From Streptomyces sp. R302 (GTDB lineage Bacteria > Actinomycetota > Actinomycetes > Streptomycetales > Streptomycetaceae), in the NCBI RefSeq assembly GCF_012927245.1, contig NZ_JABBGE010000001.1, forward strand, positions 1,145,513 to 1,209,512: a stretch of 64,000 nucleotides of DNA, written 5' to 3'. The stretch's first letter is position 1. The number at the start of each line of letters is the position of its first letter. Below the pieces are notes generated by a model. That model was not told the DNA's origin. It saw nothing but the letters and a program-made list of their open reading frames with translations, and did no database searches. Positions 55,772 through 63,924 of the stretch are shown piece by piece. Made by a program: the position numbers and the translations under genes.

Positions 55772-57960
55772 CCGGTGCTCCGGGCGATGAGCAGCGCCAC
55801 GTCGTCCTGGGCGCCGGGGCGGCGCAGCTCCCGGAGGAGCCGGTCGCAGCTCTCCTCCAGGGACAGCTCCCGGGTGGCCTCGACGAGCCGGACGAGCAGC
55901 GCGAGCCGTTCGTCGATGGGGGCGTCCCGGGTCTCGATCAGCCCGTCCGTGTACAGCACGAGCCGGTCGCCGGGGAGGAACGGCACCCGCGCGGTGCGGA
56001 AGGTGCCGCCGCCGACGCCGAGCGGCACCCCGGTGGAGACGGCGACCAGCTCGGCGGGGCCGTCGGCCGGGAGCCGCACCGGCGGCAGATGGCCCGCGTT
56101 GGAGATCCGGCAGCGCCGCCGCGCCGGATCGTGCACGGCGAAGAGGCAGGTGGCGATGGACGGCTCCAGGCCGACCGCGATCCGGTCCAGGTGCCGCAGC
56201 ACCTGCCCGGGGGAGAGGCCGAGGTCCGCGAAGGCGCGGACGGCGGTCCGCAGCCGGCCCATGGTCGCCGCCGCCTCGATGCCGCTGCCCATCACGTCCC
56301 CGACCACCAGGGCCGTCCGGTCGTCGGGCAGCGCGATCACGTCGTACCAGTCCCCGCCGACCTCGCTCGACGCCTGCGCCGGCTGGTAGCGGGCCGCCGC
56401 CGCGAGGCCCGGGCGGGCGGGCGGATCGCCGGGCAGCAGGCTGCGCTGGAGGGTGACGGCCGCGTTCCGCATGCTCTGGTACCAGCGGGCGTTGTCGATG
56501 CTGACGGCCGCGCGGGCCGCCAGCTCCACGGCGAGCAGCACGTCGTCCGCGTCGAACGGCAGCGGGCTGTTCCGGTCCCGCTTCAGGTCGAGCGCCCCGA
56601 GCACCTCGCCGCGCGCGATCAGCGGCACCGCCAGGTACGAGTGCACCCCGGCCCGCGCGAGCCGCCCGGCGGCCTCGGGGCCGCGCGCGATCCGCGGCAG
56701 GTCCTCGGGGCCGACCCGGGCCACCAGGACCGGCCGCCCGGTGTGCACGCAGCGGGTCACGAGCCGGTCGGCGCCGTACAGCGCGACCGAGCCCGGCGGG
56801 TCGGCGGCCGCCAGCGCCTCCGTGTCGTGCCCGGCCTTCACCGCGAGCGCCCGGAAGAGCGCCGGGCCCTGCGCGGAGGTGCCGGGCCGACGCAGGGCGA
56901 GCACCGAGTCGAGGACGTCGACGGCGGCCACGTCGGCGAGGGCCGGCACCACCACCGACGCCAGCTCGTCGGCCGTCCGCTCCACCTCCAGGGTGGTGCC
57001 GACCCGGGCCGAGGCGTCCGCGATCAGGGCGAGCCCCCGCCGGGACCGGTCGGCCTCCGCGTCCGCCCGGTGCCGCTCGGTGACGTCGACCACCCAGGCC
57101 GCCACGCCGAGGACCCGGCCGCCGGCCGCCTCCAGGCGGTAGAACGACACCGACCAGGCGTGCCGGTCGCCGCCCGGGTCGGCAGGGGTGGCGCCCGTCG
57201 CCTGGAGGTCGAGCAGCGGCTCCCCGGTCTCCAGGACCCGCCGGGCCGCCGCCTCCAGCGGCGCCGCGTCCACGCCCGGCAGCACCTCGGCGGGCCTGCG
57301 GCCCAGGTGCCGGTCGGCCGGCAGCCCGTTGAACCGTTCGAGGGCCGGGTTGACCAGGACGTACCGCAGCTCGGTGTCGAGGACCGCGAGGCCCAGCGGG
57401 GACTGGTCGACCAGCCGGTCGGAGAGCGCCAGCTCCGTCTCCATCCGGGCGACGACGGTCCGGTCGGCGCAGATGCCGAGCGCGTACAGGTCGCCCAGGT
57501 CGTCGGTGAGCCGCATGTTGCGGAACTCCACCTGGCGGGTCGTCCCGTCCTTGTGCCGTACGGGGAAGGTGCCCGCCCAGGTGGTGCCGCGCTCCAGGAC
57601 CTCGCCGAAGAGCCGCATCGCCTCGGCCCGGTGCTCCTCGCCGACGATCAGCCGGGCCACGTACTGCCCCAGGGCCTCGTCGGCCCGGTACCCGAAGAGG
57701 GCCTCCGCCTGCGGGCTCCACAGCACGATCCGCCCGGTCGCGTCCACCACCACGGCGGCCACGCCGAGCACGTCGAGCAGCCCCCGCCCGCCGAAGACGG
57801 TCCCGGAGGGGGATCCGGACGGGGAACCGGGCGGGGATCCGGGCGGGGAACCGGACGGGGAACCGGGCGGGGAACCGGCACCGGACCGGGCGTTTCCGGG
57901 CACGGCGGTGCCTGCCTCCTCCGCCCCCGTGCCCGTCTCCGGGAAGGAACCGGCCGTCAC
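55768..57960 (-). CDS. Cytosolic PAS/GAF SpoIIE-family phosphatase
   Basis: 730 residues. An N-terminal low-complexity Gly-Ser-Pro repeat (about 24-50) is followed by two PAS domains (about 55-175: LDVLGVAAVVVDATGRIVLWSPQAEALFGYRADEALGQ; about 180-305: LVDQSPLGLAVLDTELRYVLVNPALERFNGL), GAF (about 320-485) and SpoIIE phosphatase (about 500-728; GGDWYDVIALP, GDVMGSG, YTDGLIETR, DDVALLIA). No membrane helix and no ATPase domain. GTG 57960 has GGAGG upstream; ATG 57996 is the alternative. ATGA overlap with the downstream membrane phosphatase. Confidence 0.9.
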   Translation of the reverse strand: MTAGSFPETGTGAEEAGTAVPGNARSGAGSPPGSPSGSPPGSPPGSPSGSPSGTVFGGRGLLDVLGVAAVVVDATGRIVLWSPQAEALFGYRADEALGQYVARLIVGEEHRAEAMRLFGEVLERGTTWAGTFPVRHKDGTTRQVEFRNMRLTDDLGDLYALGICADRTVVARMETELALSDRLVDQSPLGLAVLDTELRYVLVNPALERFNGLPADRHLGRRPAEVLPGVDAAPLEAAARRVLETGEPLLDLQATGATPADPGGDRHAWSVSFYRLEAAGGRVLGVAAWVVDVTERHRADAEADRSRRGLALIADASARVGTTLEVERTADELASVVVPALADVAAVDVLDSVLALRRPGTSAQGPALFRALAVKAGHDTEALAAADPPGSVALYGADRLVTRCVHTGRPVLVARVGPEDLPRIARGPEAAGRLARAGVHSYLAVPLIARGEVLGALDLKRDRNSPLPFDADDVLLAVELAARAAVSIDNARWYQSMRNAAVTLQRSLLPGDPPARPGLAAAARYQPAQASSEVGGDWYDVIALPDDRTALVVGDVMGSGIEAAATMGRLRTAVRAFADLGLSPGQVLRHLDRIAVGLEPSIATCLFAVHDPARRRCRISNAGHLPPVRLPADGPAELVAVSTGVPLGVGGGTFRTARVPFLPGDRLVLYTDGLIETRDAPIDERLALLVRLVEATRELSLEESCDRLLRELRRPGAQDDVALLIARSTG
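57809..57880. repeat. 12-nt tandem repeat inside the phosphatase gene
   Basis: Six tandem units of the form GGGGAACCGGGC / GGGGATCCGGAC. They encode the Gly-Ser-Pro linker (PPGSPSGSP) near the N-terminus and are a likely site of length variation between strains. Confidence 0.85.
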
Positions 57961-58041
57961 CCTGCCCTCCTCCCGCCTGACCCACGTCCCTTCCATGCTC
58001 CCCGGCCCCCCGCGGGCACGCACCACGAGACGGTCCGAGCC

Positions 58042-58115
58042 AGGGCCTGTCCGGCGGATCACGGCCGGGGCCGCGACCCCTGGCACGCCCGGCCCTGATC
58101 CGGAAGACACGGCCT
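58042..58115. repeat. Dispersed inverted repeat, copy 2
   Basis: Left arm AGGGCCTGTCCGGCGGATCA (58042-58061), right arm TGATCCGGAAGACACGGCCT (58096-58115); 15 of 20 positions pair. The right arm is the exact reverse complement of copy 1's left arm at 51636-51655. It sits between the phosphatase gene start and the MFS gene stop, whose TAG lies at its edge. Confidence 0.75.
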
Positions 58116-59289
58116 AGGCCACGGCCACGCGCTCCGGCGCGGTCGCCGCGCGGAGCGCCCAGGCGAGGCCCGCCACCGCGAGGGCCGGGAGCAGGAGGCG
58201 TACGTCCATGGTGGTGACCAGGCCCGCGCCCAGGGCCAGGGCCAGGGCGTTCGGGACGAAGAGCGCGGTGTTCGCGGTCGCCGCGAGGCGGCCGGCCGCC
58301 TCCGCCGGGGCCTCCCGCTGGACCGCCGTCATCGTCGCCACCAGGACCCACGGCATGCCGAGGCCGATCACCGCGCTCGCCGCCAGGGCCGCCGCCTCGT
58401 GCGGCACCGCCCGCACCCCGGCCGCCGCCGCGAAGAGCGCGAGCCCGGCCGCGGCGAGCAGCCGCTCCGGCACCCGGCGCAGCAGCGGTCCGGTCGTCAG
58501 GCCCGCCAGGACCGAGCCGGCGCCCTGCACCGCGTACAGCACCCCCGCGTACGCCGCCGGCCGCCCGAGCCCGTCCACCACCGCGTACACCGCCGCCCCG
58601 TTCACCCCGGCGAGCAGCATCGTGAAGGACCCGGTGGCGACCAGCGGGCGCAGCACCGGCGAGGCGGCGAGCAGCCGGACGCCCTCGGCGGTCTCCCGCC
58701 ACCACGACCGACCCCCGGCCCCCGGCTCCCGCGCGGCCGGGACCGGCCGCTCCTCGCGCACCCGCATCGCGGCGAAGGCGCCCGCCGCGAGGGCGAAGCT
58801 CGCCGCGTCGAGGAGGGCGACGGGACCGCCCCCGTACCGGGCGAAGAGCCCCGCCGCGGCCAGCGGGGCGATCAGCTTCATCGACTCGTTGGCCGTCATC
58901 CGCCACCCGTTGACCGAGCCGAGCCGCTCCTTGTCGAAGCCGGTCGACAGCAGCGCCTGCTCGGCGGCGTCATGGACGGCGCCCTGCGTCCCGTACAGGA
59001 CGAGGACGGCGAAGAGCAGCCACACGCGGTCGGCGGAGGTCACCCAGAGGAGGAGGGGCAGCACCGCCACCATGGCGAGGTCGAGGGCGATCAGCAGCGG
59101 ACGGCGGCGCACCCGGTCCGCGAGCGTGCCGAGCAGCGGCCCGAGGAGGGCGGGGGCCCAGAGGGCGAAGGCGGTGAGGGCCGCGAGCCCGTCGGAACCC
59201 GTCAGCGACTTGACCCAGATCCCGGAGACCAGCCACATCGCCGTCGTCCCGAACCCGGACACGACCACACCTGTCAGATACCAGCGCAT
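58114..59289 (-). CDS. MFS transporter
   Basis: 391 residues with about 11-12 membrane helices. The MFS loop 2-3 signature appears as GTLADRVRRRPLLIALD (about 58-74). Helices are Ala/Leu/Val-rich; the central cytoplasmic loop is REERPVPAAREPGAGGRSWW. It resembles the MFS_3/enterobactin-exporter-like drug exporters. Substrate unknown. ATG 59289; no convincing ribosome-binding site. The 3' end touches the dispersed repeat and the 5' side is the 23-nt repeat array. Confidence 0.88.
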   Translation of the reverse strand: MRWYLTGVVVSGFGTTAMWLVSGIWVKSLTGSDGLAALTAFALWAPALLGPLLGTLADRVRRRPLLIALDLAMVAVLPLLLWVTSADRVWLLFAVLVLYGTQGAVHDAAEQALLSTGFDKERLGSVNGWRMTANESMKLIAPLAAAGLFARYGGGPVALLDAASFALAAGAFAAMRVREERPVPAAREPGAGGRSWWRETAEGVRLLAASPVLRPLVATGSFTMLLAGVNGAAVYAVVDGLGRPAAYAGVLYAVQGAGSVLAGLTTGPLLRRVPERLLAAAGLALFAAAAGVRAVPHEAAALAASAVIGLGMPWVLVATMTAVQREAPAEAAGRLAATANTALFVPNALALALGAGLVTTMDVRLLLPALAVAGLAWALRAATAPERVAVA

Positions 59290-59335
59290 GGAGGGAGACT
59301 CGCGTCTGAGGCGTCCCGCCCGGATCGGGCAACCG

Positions 59336-59443
59336 CCCTATTCCGAAGCGCTGCCGGGCCCTATTCCGGAGCGCTCCCGGGCGCTCCCCGCCCTATTCCG
59401 GAGCGCGACCGGGTGCTCCCAACCCTGTCCGGAGCGCTCCCGG
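59336..59443. repeat. Four 21-23-nt interspersed repeats
   Basis: Units CCCTATTCCG(A/G)AGCGC(T/G)-CCGGG at 59336-59358, 59359-59381, 59391-59413 and (shorter) 59423-59443. The core GGAGCGCTCC of units 2 and 4 is itself palindromic. They fill the space between the MFS gene start and the small membrane-protein gene's 3' end. Confidence 0.75.
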
Positions 59444-59446
59444 CCC

Positions 59447-59917
59447 CTACGCCCCGGCCGCCGCCCGGTCCTCGCGCCAGAGCGCCGCGCCCGTGACCAC
59501 CGCCCCGAGCCCCTCCCACAGGCCCACCCCGAGGAAGCCGGACGGGGCCCGTTCCGTGATCACCGCCGCGGTGAAGACCGCGCAGGTCAGCAGCCGGAAG
59601 GGGACCGTCCAGCGGAAGAACGCCCGCCAGTCGGCGAGCGCGGCGAGCACGTAGTAGACGCCCATGTTGAGCGCCGCCATCGAGGAGGCGGTGAGGAAGA
59701 CCAGCGTGTGGTCGCCCTCCGCGCGCCCGCCGGCCGGCACCGGCTCGAAGCCCATCGTCGTGAGGAGGACGTCCGGGGAGACCAGGCCCACCACCCCGAG
59801 GGAGGCGGCGAGGACGCCGAAGACCGCCATGGTCCAGCCGGAGAGCGAACGGGGCAGGCGGTGCAGGCGACGCACGACGGTCCTCCGCGGAACAGGATCG
59901 GCAGTTCGGGAACGCAT
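59447..59917 (-). CDS. Small four-helix membrane protein
   Basis: 156 residues. After a basic N-terminus (RTVVRRLHRLPRSL) four membrane helices are predicted (about 27-50, 72-95, 104-122, 127-145). Motifs: DVLLTTMGFEPVPAGGRAEGDHTLVFLTASSMAALNMGVYYVLAAL. Not recognised. The ATG lies within an inverted repeat GGAACG (59909-59914) and CGTTCC (59930-59935), with GTTCGAAC inside (59923-59930), possibly a TetR-type operator. Confidence 0.75.
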   Translation of the reverse strand: MRSRTADPVPRRTVVRRLHRLPRSLSGWTMAVFGVLAASLGVVGLVSPDVLLTTMGFEPVPAGGRAEGDHTLVFLTASSMAALNMGVYYVLAALADWRAFFRWTVPFRLLTCAVFTAAVITERAPSGFLGVGLWEGLGAVVTGAALWREDRAAAGA

Positions 59918-59955
59918 GTTCTGTTCGAACGTTCCCTGCCTATCGCACGAAGGGC

Positions 59956-59980
59956 CGCGGGGGCCAATCCGGCCCCCGCG
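59956..59980. terminator. Terminator after the penicillin-binding protein gene
   Basis: CGCGGGGGCC (59956-59965) and GGCCCCCGCG (59971-59980) form a perfect 10-bp stem with loop AATCC, 5 nt beyond the minus-strand stop at 59985. Confidence 0.8.
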
Positions 59981-59984
59981 AACG

Positions 59985-61433
59985 TCACTTCAGGGCCGCC
60001 GCCATCATCTTCCGCGCCACCGGCGCCGCCAGGCCGTTGCCGCTGACCTCGGAGCGGGCCGCGCCCGAGTCCTCGATCAGCACGGCCACCGCCACCTGCT
60101 TCCCGGTCGACGGGTCCTTGGCGTAGGAGGTGAACCAGGCGTACGGCGTCTTGCTGTTGTTCTCGCCGTGCTGCGCCGTGCCCGTCTTGCCGCCGACCTC
60201 CGCCCCGGCGATCGCCGCGTTGGTGCCGGTGCCCTGCTCCACCACCGTCACCATCGCGCTGCGCAGCTGCTCGGCGGTGGCGGAGGAGACGATCCGGGTG
60301 GCGTCGCCGTCCTCGAAGGACTCCAGCGCGTCGCCGTCGGAGTCGACGACCTCGGAGACCATGTGCGGGGCGGCGAGCCGCCCGTCGTTGGCGATGACCG
60401 CCGAGACCATCGCCATCTGGAGCGGGGTGGCGGTCACGTCGAACTGCCCGATGCCGGTGAGCGCGGTCTGCGCCGGGTCCATCCCGGACGGGTAGACGCT
60501 CGCGTAGGCCCGGACCGGCACGTCCAGCTCGTCGTCGTCGAAGCCGAACCTCTCCGCCATCGCCTTCACCTTGTCCTGCCCCAGGTCGGCGGCCATCTTG
60601 CCGAAGACGTTGTTGCAGGAGTAGCGGAGCGCGGTGCGGATCGTGGCGTTCTCGCAGGGCGCGGAGGCGTTCTCGTTCTTCAGGACGGTCCGGGTGTTCG
60701 GCAGGGTGTACGGCTGCGGGCTCGTGGTCGGCACGTCGACGGAGGAGTACAGGCCGTCCTCCAGGGCGGCGGCCGCGACGACCAGCTTGAAGGTGGAGCC
60801 GGGCGGCAGCGGCTGCCGCAGCGCCCGGTTGACCAGCGGCTTGTCGGGGTCCTCGGTCAGCTCCTTCCAGGCGGCGCCGTCGTTCGTGCCCGCGATGTCC
60901 GAGGGGTCGTAGGAGGGTGTGGAGACCATGCCGAGGATCCGGCCACTCACCGGGTCGATCGCGACGGCCGCGCCCTTCTTCTTCCCGAGCGCCTCGTAGC
61001 CGGCCTTCTGCACGGCCGGGTCGATCGTGGTGACGACCGTGCCCGGCTCCTGCTGCGTGCGGGTGACCGCGTCCACCGGGTTCTTCAGCCGGTCGTCGGT
61101 GCCGTCCAGGATCCCGGAGTAGATGCCCTCCAGCTGGGTGGCGCCGTACGCCTGCGAGCTGTAGCCGGTGACCGCCGCGTACAGCTCGCCGTCCGTGTAG
61201 CCGCGCTCGTAGGCGAGATCACCGCTCTTCGTCCGCTTCGAACCGGTGACCGGCGAGCCGGCCACCACGATGTTCCCGAGCGGCTGCGCGTACTGCGCGA
61301 TGGTCTTCCGCCGGTTCTTGCTGTCGTTCGCGAGCGCCTTGCCCTCGTACGCCTGCACCCAGGTGGCCCGGCCGAGGAGGGCGAGCACGAGGAGCAGCGC
61401 GAAGACCGAGGTGCGCCTGATCGTCTTGTTCAT
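59985..61433 (-). CDS. Class B penicillin-binding protein
   Basis: 482 residues, PbpA-like D,D-transpeptidase. One N-terminal membrane anchor (about 8-26), a dimerisation region (about 40-145), and the transpeptidase domain with the full catalytic set: S213-T-F-K216 in PPGSTFKL, S272-C-N274 in YSCNNVF, K416-T-G in GGKTGTAQ. Cross-links peptidoglycan. It is not in a division (ftsW/pkn) cluster but stands alone between a membrane protein and IclR, so may be an accessory copy. ATG 61433 with AGG 6 nt upstream. Confidence 0.94.
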   Translation of the reverse strand: MNKTIRRTSVFALLLVLALLGRATWVQAYEGKALANDSKNRRKTIAQYAQPLGNIVVAGSPVTGSKRTKSGDLAYERGYTDGELYAAVTGYSSQAYGATQLEGIYSGILDGTDDRLKNPVDAVTRTQQEPGTVVTTIDPAVQKAGYEALGKKKGAAVAIDPVSGRILGMVSTPSYDPSDIAGTNDGAAWKELTEDPDKPLVNRALRQPLPPGSTFKLVVAAAALEDGLYSSVDVPTTSPQPYTLPNTRTVLKNENASAPCENATIRTALRYSCNNVFGKMAADLGQDKVKAMAERFGFDDDELDVPVRAYASVYPSGMDPAQTALTGIGQFDVTATPLQMAMVSAVIANDGRLAAPHMVSEVVDSDGDALESFEDGDATRIVSSATAEQLRSAMVTVVEQGTGTNAAIAGAEVGGKTGTAQHGENNSKTPYAWFTSYAKDPSTGKQVAVAVLIEDSGAARSEVSGNGLAAPVARKMMAAALK

Positions 61434-61532
61434 GGCACCTGGAGGGACGAACGGGGCGGCGGCAGGCGTTCCGGATGCGGTCCGATTCTCAGGAAACGTT
61501 CATCCGGGACAAAAGCGCCCCCGCTTCGTCCC

Positions 61533-62303
61533 TCACAGCCGCCGCGTCGCCAGCGTCAGCCGATCGCGCGCGTCGAAGAGGGCGTCCTTGATCAGCTGCT
61601 CGTGCGCCGGGGTCAGCCGGGCGGCCGGCACCGAGCAGCTCAGCGCGTCCCTGGCCGGGGACCGGTAGGGGATCGCCACCGCGAAGCAGCGCAGCCCCAG
61701 GGTGTTCTCCTCGCGGTCCACCGCGTACCCGAGCTCGCGCACCCGCGCCAGCTCCTCGATCAGCCGCTCCCGGTCGGTGATCGTGTGCTCGGTCACCGAC
61801 GGCAGCTCCTTCGGGAGCAGCTCCCGCACCTGCTCGTCGTCGTGGCCGGCGAGCAGCGCCTTGCCGAGCGCCGTCGAGTGCGCGGGCAGCCGCCGGCCGA
61901 CCCGGGTGAAGGGCCGCAGGTGGTGCTGGGACTGGCGGGTGGCCAGGTAGACCACGCTGGTGCCGTCGAGCCGGGCGAGGTGGACGGTCTCGGTGGTGTC
62001 GTCGGAGAGCCGGTCGAGGGTGACGCGGGAGGCCGCCACGACCTCGTCGCCGTCGATGTACGAGGTCCCCACGAGGAGCGCCCGCACCCCGATGCCGTAC
62101 CGCGTGCCGGTGGCGTCGGTCTCCACCCAGCCCAGGTCGACCAGGGTGCGCAGCAGCATGTACAGGCTCGACTTGGGGTAGCCCATGGTCTCCTGTACGG
62201 CGGCCAGGGTGTGCATCCCGGGCCGTCCGGCGAAGAACTCCAGGAGCTCCACCGTCCGCACCGCGGACTTCACCTGCGCACCGTTCGCGTCGGCACCCGC
62301 CAT
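61533..62303 (-). CDS. IclR-family transcription regulator
   Basis: 256 residues. N-terminal helix-turn-helix (about 10-75: VKSAVRTVELLEFFAGRPGMHTLAAVQETMGYPKSSLYMLLRTLVDLGWVE) and the IclR ligand domain with RPFTRVGRRLPAHSTALGKALLAG (about 125-148) and YAVDREENTLGLRCFAVAIPY (about 190-210). In this family sugar acids and aromatic acids are common ligands. Divergent from the semialdehyde dehydrogenase gene, whose promoter carries two 18-bp motifs; the IclR is the likely ligand of those. ATG 62303 with GGGCGGGG close upstream. Confidence 0.93.
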   Translation of the reverse strand: MAGADANGAQVKSAVRTVELLEFFAGRPGMHTLAAVQETMGYPKSSLYMLLRTLVDLGWVETDATGTRYGIGVRALLVGTSYIDGDEVVAASRVTLDRLSDDTTETVHLARLDGTSVVYLATRQSQHHLRPFTRVGRRLPAHSTALGKALLAGHDDEQVRELLPKELPSVTEHTITDRERLIEELARVRELGYAVDREENTLGLRCFAVAIPYRSPARDALSCSVPAARLTPAHEQLIKDALFDARDRLTLATRRL

Positions 62304-62356
62304 GTCCCCGCCCTTCTCGCCGGACTCCCGGACGACCTTCCGCCTCCCGGGTGACC

Positions 62357-62434
62357 TTGTGGGAACGCCCGTGGCGTCCCTAGAGTCCACCCTGAAGCGT
62401 TCATGCACAAGAACGGCGTTCATCATAGTGAACA
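62357..62434 (+). promoter_or_regulatory. Promoter with two operator motifs for the dehydrogenase
   Basis: TTGTGG (62357-62362), 18 nt, TAGAGT (62381-62386); start of transcription near 62393. Two 18-bp motifs follow: CGTTCATGCACAAGAACG (62398-62415) and CGTTCATCATAGTGAACA (62417-62434), 19 nt apart in phase, i.e. about two helical turns. Same motif as at 50431. Confidence 0.72.
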
Positions 62435-62445
62435 GGGGTGTGGTC

Positions 62446-63924
62446 GTGTCGGCAGCAGCAGTGTGGAGTGTGGACCCCCGGACGGGGAAGCCTCGCGAGC
62501 AGGTCGGGACGGAGGCCACGGCCGCCGACGTCGACCGCGCGGTCCGCGCCGCGCACGCCACCCGGGACTCCCTCGCCGACCGTACGGTCCGCGCCGCCTT
62601 CCTCAGGACCGCCGCAGACCTCCTCGACGCCTCCGCCGACGAGGTCGTCGCCACCGCCGACGCCGAGACCGCCCTCGGCGCCCCCCGGCTCACCGGCGAG
62701 CTCGCCCGCACCAGCGGCCAGCTCCGGGCCTTCGCCGCGGTCGTCGAGGACGGCGCCTACCTCGACGTACGCATCGACCTGCCCGACCCGACGGCCGTGC
62801 CGCCCCGCCCCGACCTGCGCCGCTGGAAGATCCCGCTCGGCGTCGTCGCCGTCTACGCGGCCAGCAACTTCCCGCTCGCCTTCTCCGTCCCCGGCGGCGA
62901 CACCGCCAGCGCCCTCGCCGCCGGCTGCCCCGTCGTCGTCAAGGCCCACCCCGACCACCCGGCCACCTCCGAGCTGGCCGCCGCCCTGCTGCGCCGGGCC
63001 GCCGCCAAGGCCGGCCTTCCCGAGGACGTCGTCGTCCTGGTGCACGGCTTCGACGCGGGCGTCGAGCTGGTCCGCCACCCGCTGGTCGCGGCCGCCGGCT
63101 TCACCGGTTCCGTACGCGGCGGCCGGGCGCTCTTCGACGCCGCCGTCTCCCGCCCCGTGCCGATCCCCTTCCACGGCGAGCTCGGCTCCCTCAACCCGGT
63201 CGTCGTCACCCCCGGCGCGGTCGCCGAGCGGGCCGAGGAGACCGGCGCGGGCCTGGCCGGCTCCATGACCCTGGGCGCCGGCCAGTTCTGCACCAAGCCC
63301 GGCTTCGTCCTCGCCCCGGCGGGACCCGACGGCGACCGCTTCCTCGCCGCGCTCACCGAGGGCGTCGCCCGGGCCGGCGCCGCCGTCCTGCTCGACGACC
63401 GGATGCGGGCCGCCTTCGTCGACGGCGTCGCCGAGCGGGCCGCCCTCGACGGCGTCGAGGCGCCCGTCGTCCCCGGCGCCGCCGACGAGCACACCGTCAC
63501 CCCCGGCGTCCTCACCGTCGACGCGGCCCGGCTCGCCGCCGGTGAGCACGCCCTCCTCCTGGAGGAGTGCTTCGGCCCCGTCACCGTCGTCGCCCGCTAC
63601 ACCGACGAGACGGAGATCACCGCCGTCCTCGGCCGGCTGCCCGGCAACCTCACGGCCACCCTGCACTGCGCCGACGAGGACCCCGCCGCCCCCGGCCTGC
63701 TCGCCGCCCTCACCCCGCTCGCCGGCCGCGTCCTCGTCGGAGGCTGGCCCACCGGCGTCGCCGTCGCCGCCGCCCAGCACCACGGCGGCCCCTACCCGGC
63801 GACCACCTCCACCGCCACCTCGGTCGGCGCCACCGCCATCGAGCGCTGGCTCCGCCCGATCGCCTACCAGTCCACCCCGCAGCACCTGCTCCCGCCGGAG
63901 CTGCGCGACGCGCCGGAGGCATAG
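62446..63924 (+). CDS. NADP-dependent aldehyde dehydrogenase, 2-oxoglutarate-semialdehyde-dehydrogenase-like
   Basis: 492 residues. Aldehyde dehydrogenase of the subgroup that oxidises 2,5-dioxopentanoate to 2-oxoglutarate at the end of hexuronate/aldarate and pentose oxidation. Nucleotide part VVAVYAASNFPLAFSVPGGDTASALAAGCPVVVKAHPDHP (about 130-168), catalytic Glu in IPFHGELGSLNPVV (about 246) and catalytic C282 in GAGQFCTKPG. GTG 62446 has AGGGG 7 nt before; 62440 and 62428 are alternatives. Divergent from IclR. The remaining aldarate genes could lie beyond the window. Confidence 0.9.
   Translation: MSAAAVWSVDPRTGKPREQVGTEATAADVDRAVRAAHATRDSLADRTVRAAFLRTAADLLDASADEVVATADAETALGAPRLTGELARTSGQLRAFAAVVEDGAYLDVRIDLPDPTAVPPRPDLRRWKIPLGVVAVYAASNFPLAFSVPGGDTASALAAGCPVVVKAHPDHPATSELAAALLRRAAAKAGLPEDVVVLVHGFDAGVELVRHPLVAAAGFTGSVRGGRALFDAAVSRPVPIPFHGELGSLNPVVVTPGAVAERAEETGAGLAGSMTLGAGQFCTKPGFVLAPAGPDGDRFLAALTEGVARAGAAVLLDDRMRAAFVDGVAERAALDGVEAPVVPGAADEHTVTPGVLTVDAARLAAGEHALLLEECFGPVTVVARYTDETEITAVLGRLPGNLTATLHCADEDPAAPGLLAALTPLAGRVLVGGWPTGVAVAAAQHHGGPYPATTSTATSVGATAIERWLRPIAYQSTPQHLLPPELRDAPEA

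Noticed and set aside
52994..58906. A single 1970-codon open frame on the minus strand
   Set aside because: Only the part from ATG 55771 shows conserved domains. Upstream of it the frame is antisense-like shadow of the neighbouring phosphatase gene, kept open by high GC at third positions.
59336..59443. CebR boxes before the MFS gene
   Set aside because: Cores match only 10 of 14 positions and lie in a repeat array of other character; no cellulose-use gene is near. Kept only as repeats.
61501..61520. CGTTCATCCGGGAC upstream of the penicillin-binding protein as another copy of the 18-bp motif
   Set aside because: Only the left half fits; the right half (CAAAAG) does not match TGAACG.
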